Of a stretch of DNA of 64,000 nt, positions 59,507 to 64,000 are shown piece after piece. Source of the stretch: Escherichia sp. ESNIH1 (GTDB taxonomy: Bacteria > Pseudomonadota > Gammaproteobacteria > Enterobacterales > Enterobacteriaceae). The stretch covers positions 217,994 to 281,993 of the forward strand of contig PQKR01000006.1 in the NCBI GenBank assembly GCA_002918705.1, read 5' to 3'. The notes beneath the pieces were generated by a model. That model had not been told where the DNA came from and ran no database searches. It saw only the letters and a program-made list of their open reading frames with translations. How positions within the stretch are numbered: position 1 is the first letter of the stretch; each line of letters opens with the position of its first letter. The translations under genes were made by a program, and so were the position numbers.

Positions 59507-61276
59507 ATGACCATCACCACCGACACGACGCTTTTAAACGATCCGCGACGACAGGCAGCGCTGCTGTACTGGCAGGGCTTTTCCGTGCCGCAAATCGCCG
59601 AAATGTTGCAGACCAAACGGCCGACCGTACAGAGCTGGAAACAGCGCGACGGCTGGGACGAAACCGCGCCGCTTAACCGGGTGGAAAGCACGCTTGAAGC
59701 CCGGCTTATCCAGCTCTACGCAAAGCCGGATTTAACCGCGCATGATTTCAAGGTTGCCGACTTTTTGTCGCGCCAGATGGAGCGTCTTGCCAGGGTTCAC
59801 CGCTACGGCCAGACCGGCAACGAAGCCGATCTCAATCCCAACGTGGCGAACCGCAACAGGGGCGAACGTAAGAAGCCGAAAAAGAATTTTTTCAGCGAAG
59901 AGGCTATCCAAAAACTGGAGGAGATTTTCCTCGCGGAGTCGTTCGAGTATCAGCTCAAATGGCACCGCGCCGGGCTGGCTCACCGCATCCGCGATATCCT
60001 GAAATCCCGTCAGATCGGCGCGACGTTTTACTTTTCCCGCGAGGCGCTGCTGCACGCCCTGAAAACCGGCCATAACCAGATATTTTTATCAGCCTCAAAA
60101 ACGCAGGCGTATGTCTTCCGGGAATACATCATCCAGTTTGCGCGCCTGGTCGATGTTGACCTCTCCGGCGACCCGATTGTGATCGGCAACAACGGGGCTA
60201 AGCTGATTTTCCTCGGCACCAACTCAAACACCGCGCAGAGCCATAACGGCGACCTGTATGTCGATGAGATTTTCTGGATCCCCAACTTCCAGCGACTGCG
60301 TAAGGTTGCCTCGGGCATGGCCTCGCAGAAGCACCTGCGCACCACCTATTTTTCAACCCCCTCCTCTCTCGGGCATGGCGCATATCCGTTCTGGTCTGGC
60401 GAGCTGTTTAACCGGGGCCGGGCCAGTGCCAGTGAACGGGTCGAGATCGATATCAGCCATTCCGCGCTGGCCGCCGGGGTTGCCTGCGAGGATGGGCAGT
60501 GGCGGCAGATTGTCACCATTGAGGATGCGCTCGCCGGGGGCTGTACCCTGTTTGACCTGGACACACTGAAGCGCGAAAACAGCGCCGATGATTTCCGCAA
60601 TCTGTTCATGTGCGAATTTGTTGACGATAAGGCGTCGGTGTTCCCGTTCGAGGAGCTGCAACGCTGCATGGTGGACAGTCTGGAAGAATGGGAGGACTAC
60701 GCCCCGTTTGCTGATCGTCCGTTCGGCCAGCGCCCGGTCTGGATTGGTTACGACCCGTCACACCGGGGCGACAGCGCCGGATGCGTGGTCATCGCCCCGC
60801 CGATGGTTACCGGCGGCAAGTTCCGTATTCTGGAGCGCCATCAGTGGAAAGGCATGGACTTTGCCACCCAGGCGAACGCCATCCGCGAGCTGACCGAAAA
60901 ATATTACGTCGAGTATATCGGTATCGATGCAACCGGCCTCGGCCAGGGTGTATATCAGCTGGTTCGTTCCTTCTACCCGGCGGCCCGAGAAATCCGCTAC
61001 ACGCCGGAAATTAAAACGGCAATGGTGCTCAAGGCAAAAGACACGATCACCCGCGGCTGTCTGGAGTATGACGTTGCCGCAACCGACCTCACACAGTCGT
61101 TTATGTCCATCCGTAAGACCATGACCGGCAGTGGGCGCAGCTCGACCTATGAAGCCAGCCGCACCGAGGAAGCCAGCCACGCCGATCTCGCCTGGGCCAC
61201 CATGCACGTACTGATTAACGAGCCGCTTACCGCTGGCAGCGGCGGGGCTTCATCTTCTATTCTGGAGTTCAACTAA
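59507..61276 (+). CDS. P: Terminase large subunit (ATPase) gpP
   Basis: A protein of 589 residues from ATG 59507 (MTITTDTTLLNDPRRQAALL), very close to P2 gpP. The N-terminal helix-turn-helix GFSVPQIAEMLQTKRPTVQS is followed by the ATPase domain, with KSRQIGATFYFSREAL (Walker A-like) and GDLYVDEIFWIPNF (Walker B). The C-terminal nuclease-like domain has WIGYDPSHRGDSAGCVV. It packages DNA from cos. Its stop overlaps the gpQ start. Confidence 0.95.
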   Translation: MTITTDTTLLNDPRRQAALLYWQGFSVPQIAEMLQTKRPTVQSWKQRDGWDETAPLNRVESTLEARLIQLYAKPDLTAHDFKVADFLSRQMERLARVHRYGQTGNEADLNPNVANRNRGERKKPKKNFFSEEAIQKLEEIFLAESFEYQLKWHRAGLAHRIRDILKSRQIGATFYFSREALLHALKTGHNQIFLSASKTQAYVFREYIIQFARLVDVDLSGDPIVIGNNGAKLIFLGTNSNTAQSHNGDLYVDEIFWIPNFQRLRKVASGMASQKHLRTTYFSTPSSLGHGAYPFWSGELFNRGRASASERVEIDISHSALAAGVACEDGQWRQIVTIEDALAGGCTLFDLDTLKRENSADDFRNLFMCEFVDDKASVFPFEELQRCMVDSLEEWEDYAPFADRPFGQRPVWIGYDPSHRGDSAGCVVIAPPMVTGGKFRILERHQWKGMDFATQANAIRELTEKYYVEYIGIDATGLGQGVYQLVRSFYPAAREIRYTPEIKTAMVLKAKDTITRGCLEYDVAATDLTQSFMSIRKTMTGSGRSSTYEASRTEEASHADLAWATMHVLINEPLTAGSGGASSSILEFN

Positions 61277-62310
61277 TGCGAAAACGTAACAAGCGCCAGC
61301 GCAGCCAGCAGGTAACAGAATCCACCGCCGCAGCCGCGCAGAAAATGGAGGCGTTCACCTTCGGTGAGCCGTCACCGGTACTCGACCGCCGCGACATTCT
61401 GGATTATGTCGAGTGCGTGACCAACGGCAGATGGTACGAGCCGCCGGTAAGCTTTACCGGCCTTGCCAAAAGCCTGCGTGCTGCGGTGCATCACAGCTCA
61501 CCGATTTACGTGAAGCGCAACATTCTGGCGAGCACCTTCATGCCGCATCCTATGCTCTCGCAGCAGGATTTTAGCCGCTTCGTGCTTGATTTTCTGGTAT
61601 TCGGCAATGCCTTTTTTGAAAAGCGTATGAGTGAAACAGGACGGGTACTGAAGCTGGAAGCCTCACCGGCGAAATATACCCGGCGCGGCGTTGAGTTGGA
61701 CACGTACTGGTATGTGCCGACCTTTTCAAACCCGCACCAGTTCATGTCCGGATCGGTTTTTCACCTGCTGGAGCCTGATATCAATCAGGAACTGTACGGA
61801 ATGCCGGAATATCTCAGCGCCCTGAACTCTGCATGGCTTAACGAAAGCGCAACGCTGTTTCGCCGCAAGTATTACCAGAACGGCGCGCACGCGGGTTACA
61901 TCATGTACGTGACCGATGCGGCGCAAAGCAGCACCGACGTCGAGGAGCTGCGTCAGGCAATGCGCAGCTCGAAAGGTCTCGGCAATTTCAAAAACCTTTT
62001 TTTCTACGCACCGAACGGCAAAGCAGACGGCATTAAGATCCTGCCACTTAGCGAGGTGGCAACGAAAGACGATTTTTTCAATATCAAAAAGGTCAGTGCC
62101 GCCGACCTGCTTGACGCCCACCGCATCCCATTCCAGCTAATGGGCGGCAAGCCTGAAAATATTGCCAGCGTGGGCGACGTTGAGAAGGTGGCAAAGGTGT
62201 TCGTCCGCAATGAGCTTATGCCATTACAGGACAGGATCCGGGAGGTAAACGGCTGGCTCGGAGAGGAGGTTATCCGCTTCAAAAAATACAGCCTCGAAAC
62301 AGACGAATAA
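61276..62310 (+). CDS. Q: Portal protein gpQ
   Basis: A protein of 344 residues, the P2 gpQ length, of the PBSX-type phage portal family. Typical segments are MEAFTFGEPSPVLDRRDILD and YHQ-type IPFQLMGGKPENIASVGDVE. It forms the dodecameric DNA entry ring. It is the last gene of the P-Q operon and is followed by a strong terminator and then the cos site. Confidence 0.95.
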   Translation: MRKRNKRQRSQQVTESTAAAAQKMEAFTFGEPSPVLDRRDILDYVECVTNGRWYEPPVSFTGLAKSLRAAVHHSSPIYVKRNILASTFMPHPMLSQQDFSRFVLDFLVFGNAFFEKRMSETGRVLKLEASPAKYTRRGVELDTYWYVPTFSNPHQFMSGSVFHLLEPDINQELYGMPEYLSALNSAWLNESATLFRRKYYQNGAHAGYIMYVTDAAQSSTDVEELRQAMRSSKGLGNFKNLFFYAPNGKADGIKILPLSEVATKDDFFNIKKVSAADLLDAHRIPFQLMGGKPENIASVGDVEKVAKVFVRNELMPLQDRIREVNGWLGEEVIRFKKYSLETDE

Positions 62311-62319
62311 CCTACCCAT

Positions 62320-62346
62320 AGCCGCCCGCGAGGCGGCTTTTTCTTT
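62320..62346 (+). terminator. Rho-independent terminator after gpQ
   Basis: gccgcc-cgcga-ggcggc followed by tttttctttcc, ten bases after the gpQ stop codon. Confidence 0.92.
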
Positions 62347-62486
62347 CCCCCTCGCTCTACGCCCCTCAGACACGCCGCACGGCGTGCGCTTGTATGCCCA
62401 TCCCTTTGCATCACCCCAACCCGAACGACGCGACAGCGGCGCAGCAGCGGCGAAAAAATTAAATTAATTATCACGCTCAGCGCGCA

Positions 62487-62505
62487 ATGCTTTCCCCGCC
62501 ACGCC
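62487..62505 (-). other. Phage cos site
   Basis: The reverse strand reads GGCGTGGCGGGGAAAGCAT. The P2 19-base cohesive end is GGCGAGGCGGGGAAAGCAC as I remember it, so 17 of 19 bases agree. It lies between gpQ and the accessory genes, the P2 location. The 335-bp gap that holds it has no gene; upstream of it are the gpQ terminator and a short inverted repeat (cgccgcacggcgtgcg). Confidence 0.85.
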
Positions 62506-62548
62506 TGCCCGCTTTATGGGTCGGTTTTGATGCACCTGCATGACCCAC

Positions 62549-62577
62549 AAAAAAGCCCGCCGGGACTGGCGGGCCTG
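62549..62577 (-). terminator. Terminator downstream of the DUF2971 gene
   Basis: Reverse strand GCCCGCC-AGTCCC-GGCGGGC followed by TTTTTTG. It ends leftward transcription of the accessory gene before cos. Confidence 0.9.
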
Positions 62578-62645
62578 AGTGTTAACGATCCACAAACGAT
62601 CATGCAAATTCATGCACCTTATGCATGCATTGCGATTTCAAAATG

Positions 62646-63548
62646 TTATTTGTAAATTTTGACACCAAACTCTTCAAAATCCACATCAGCCATATAAACT
62701 TTTGCACGAATTTTTTTAGCCAGCTTTCTGGCTTGAAGTTTAACTTCTTCTCGTGCCTTTTTACCCAAAATTATCGCGTCAATACAAGACGCTGATAATT
62801 GCATAGCTCCGCCCTTACCTACCTCATTTGGGAGGAGGTTTACAACACTTCTGAACTCTCGCTCATGCTCCCATTCGATATGCTTTGTTCTGACCATTTC
62901 ACTCAGAGAGTCATAATTTCCGCTGGTACGATACCCATAAACATAATCGACAAGATTAATTTGATAAGCCCCGCTAATATAATTAACCTTTTCTAGTATA
63001 ATTTTTTGTTCCAATAATTTATTTTTATTATAAACCAAACAAAATCCAGATAACCCATTACAATAATAACCCCACATCAAGCGGCTATTACAGACTTCAG
63101 TAAAGCTGGCAATACCAAGATTTGTTCTTACTGAATGTAGGTACTCATCAAAATGACTACCTCCCGAAATTTGGCCCTGAACTACTTTCGGAAAGAAACC
63201 TCTGAGTTCATCTTGTAAGTATCTTTCCCGAAGCAATTGACTATTTACAACCTTATGCCCAGCAGGTAGATTTTTTTGTTGTATGCTGCACCACAATTTA
63301 AACTTTTCTTCCTGCGTCATTTCTTTCAATTCATCGGCGTTACGGTGTGCATAAATTTCAAAGGGATCGTTTAGGGCATCTATAGCGGAATGCCAAAGAG
63401 TAAATTTACTTACTTCTTCAAGCATAAAATTTTTCTTCTCGCCATTCTCATTAGTAAATTCACGATCAGGACGATATCTAAAAATGTGCGTGCCTAATGA
63501 AAAACCATCTTTTGTAAGAACATCAGGGAAATTTGGTACTTCTTTCAT
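62646..63548 (-). CDS. DUF2971 protein, accessory gene beside cos
   Basis: A protein of 300 residues (MKEVPNFPDVLTKDGFSLGT). DUF2971 features are visible: IFRYRP near the start, ALNDPFEIYAHRN (about residues 58-70), SRLMWGYYCNGLSGFCLVYN (about 154-173) and HIEWEHEREFRSVVN (about 222-236). No signal peptide or membrane segment is seen. The DNA is plainly more AT-rich than the phage structural genes, a sign of separate acquisition. It has its own promoter and terminator. It occupies the place of old/tin in P2, where genes against other phages are carried. The biochemical function of DUF2971 is unknown to me; a defence role is inference only. Confidence 0.85.
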   Translation of the reverse strand: MKEVPNFPDVLTKDGFSLGTHIFRYRPDREFTNENGEKKNFMLEEVSKFTLWHSAIDALNDPFEIYAHRNADELKEMTQEEKFKLWCSIQQKNLPAGHKVVNSQLLRERYLQDELRGFFPKVVQGQISGGSHFDEYLHSVRTNLGIASFTEVCNSRLMWGYYCNGLSGFCLVYNKNKLLEQKIILEKVNYISGAYQINLVDYVYGYRTSGNYDSLSEMVRTKHIEWEHEREFRSVVNLLPNEVGKGGAMQLSASCIDAIILGKKAREEVKLQARKLAKKIRAKVYMADVDFEEFGVKIYK

Positions 63549-63595
63549 ATATACAACACCTTTTATATTGAGCGCGCAATTGAAGAAATTGTATT

Positions 63596-63625
63596 TTTAT
63601 ATTAAAAAAACTTAAGATACAACAA
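63596..63625 (-). promoter_or_regulatory. Candidate promoter of the DUF2971 gene
   Basis: Reverse strand TTGTTG, an 18-base spacer, then TATAAA, about 48 bp upstream of the start codon in very AT-rich sequence. AAGGTG serves as ribosome-binding site. Expression from the lysogen, independent of late activation, would fit an accessory gene. Confidence 0.45.
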
Positions 63626-63631
63626 AATAAA

Positions 63632-63841
63632 TTAGGTTAAGCGAAAATTTTCGATATCATCCTTGCGAGGGGGTGTACCAGTCGACATTATGATATGTGT
63701 AATTCCTTGACCCAAAGCCACCGGCTTATCTAACTCTAGCAGGAATACACCATCAAAGGTTTTACCAAGCCAATATCCACCACCGTTTTCTTTGGGCCGC
63801 TGAAAAAACACCCAGCCACCAGGTATGTACCTTTCTAAAGT
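63632..63841 (-). pseudogene. 3' remnant of an unknown accessory gene cut by an IS element
   Basis: The reverse-strand frame codes 69 residues (TLERYIPGGWVFFQRPKENG ... KDDIENFRLT) to a TAA at 63632. The open frame continues upstream only by reading through IS sequence in a non-transposase frame, so it is not a real N-terminus. It is AT-rich like the DUF2971 gene 83 bp downstream and on the same strand, so the two may once have formed one operon. I do not recognise the family. Confidence 0.65.
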
Positions 63842-64000
63842 GTGAATCGCCACGGATAATCTAGACACTTCCGAGCCGTTGATAATACTGGTTTTCATAT
63901 TCTGTCGGTGACATCTGATCGCTGGAACCATGCCGACGCTTACTGTTATAAAACATTTCGATGTAATCAAAAATATCGCTGCGGGCTTCTTCCCGCGTTC
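63842..64000 (-). mobile_element. IS3-family insertion sequence (right end only)
   Basis: The terminal inverted repeat begins tgaatcgccacggataatct at 63842, of the TGAA-type IS3-family ends. The transposase reading frame runs from the window edge to the TAG at 63861-63863. The element continues beyond the window, so its full name and target duplication cannot be read. Confidence 0.82.
63861..64000 (-). CDS. IS3-family transposase OrfB, C-terminal 45 residues
   Basis: The frame entering at 63998 reads [45 protein letters not shown] and stops at 63861. The YN-x-x-RRH and SP-x-x-YE pattern is the C-terminal end of the IS3 rve integrase domain. The DDE residues are outside the window. Cut by the window edge. 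Confidence 0.87.
   Translation of the reverse strand, partial: TREEARSDIFDYIEMFYNSKRRHGSSDQMSPTEYENQYYQRLGSV

Noticed and set aside
62004..62474. Open frame of 156 codons on the - strand
   Set aside because: It overlaps the 3' half of gpQ antisense and the gpQ terminator; a shadow frame.
62346..62486. Small gene between gpQ and cos
   Set aside because: No frame with a start, ribosome-binding site and reasonable composition; the stretch is best read as packaging-site flank.
63632..63970. Single 112-residue gene across the IS boundary
   Set aside because: Its first 43 codons lie inside the IS end in a frame other than that of the transposase; only the last 69 residues belong to the interrupted gene.

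Overview
This window is chromosomal DNA of an enterobacterium close to Enterobacter, Leclercia or Klebsiella. Positions 1-41570 follow the E. coli K-12 order from ygiQ to ileX almost gene for gene, and the proteins are close to their E. coli counterparts in sequence and length. I cannot fix the genus from sequence alone.

Layout. (1) 1-7383: ygiQ (cut by the window edge), ftsP, plsC, parC, ygiW, mdaB and ygiN, without the qseBC two-component genes that sit between ygiW and mdaB in E. coli K-12. (2) 7467-13484: an accessory island between ygiN and parE. It holds a sugar-acid utilisation cluster (GH88 unsaturated glucuronyl hydrolase, LacY-like transporter, DUF2264 protein, divergent AraC regulator) and a yeaR-yoaG-like pair in which the YoaG domain is duplicated in tandem. 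(3) 13617-18033: the parE-yqiA-cpdA-yqiB-nudF block, divergent from tolC-ygiB-ygiC. (4) 21770-25481: ygiD, zupT with a strong Fur-box-like site, ribB with an FMN riboswitch, ubiK, and a tandem array of 101-bp REP-pair units. (5) 25486-41369: hldE, glnE, ygiF, ygiM, cca, uppP, folB, plsY, tsaD, the rpsU-dnaG-rpoD macromolecular synthesis operon, and mug. (6) 41495-41570: tRNA-Ile2 (ileX).

From 41571 to the right edge lies a P2-like prophage integrated at the 3' end of ileX. Almost the whole late half is visible and looks intact: ogr, D, U, T, E/E' (with a -1 frameshift site), FII, FI, G, H, I, J, W, V, S, R, lysis genes, X, L, M, N, O, then P and Q on the other strand, followed by a cos site matching P2 at 17 of 19 bases. 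The four expected Ogr-dependent late promoter positions each carry a similar TTGTG-type element. The P2 lysis genes are replaced by a pinholin / SAR-endolysin type pair. Integrase, repressor and replication genes would lie beyond the right edge.

Between cos and the unseen replication gene, where P2 carries its accessory genes old and tin, this prophage has an AT-rich DUF2971 gene and a short ORF remnant cut by an IS3-family element. This is the best candidate in the window for an undescribed anti-phage or lysogenic-conversion function. Its role is inferred only from position.
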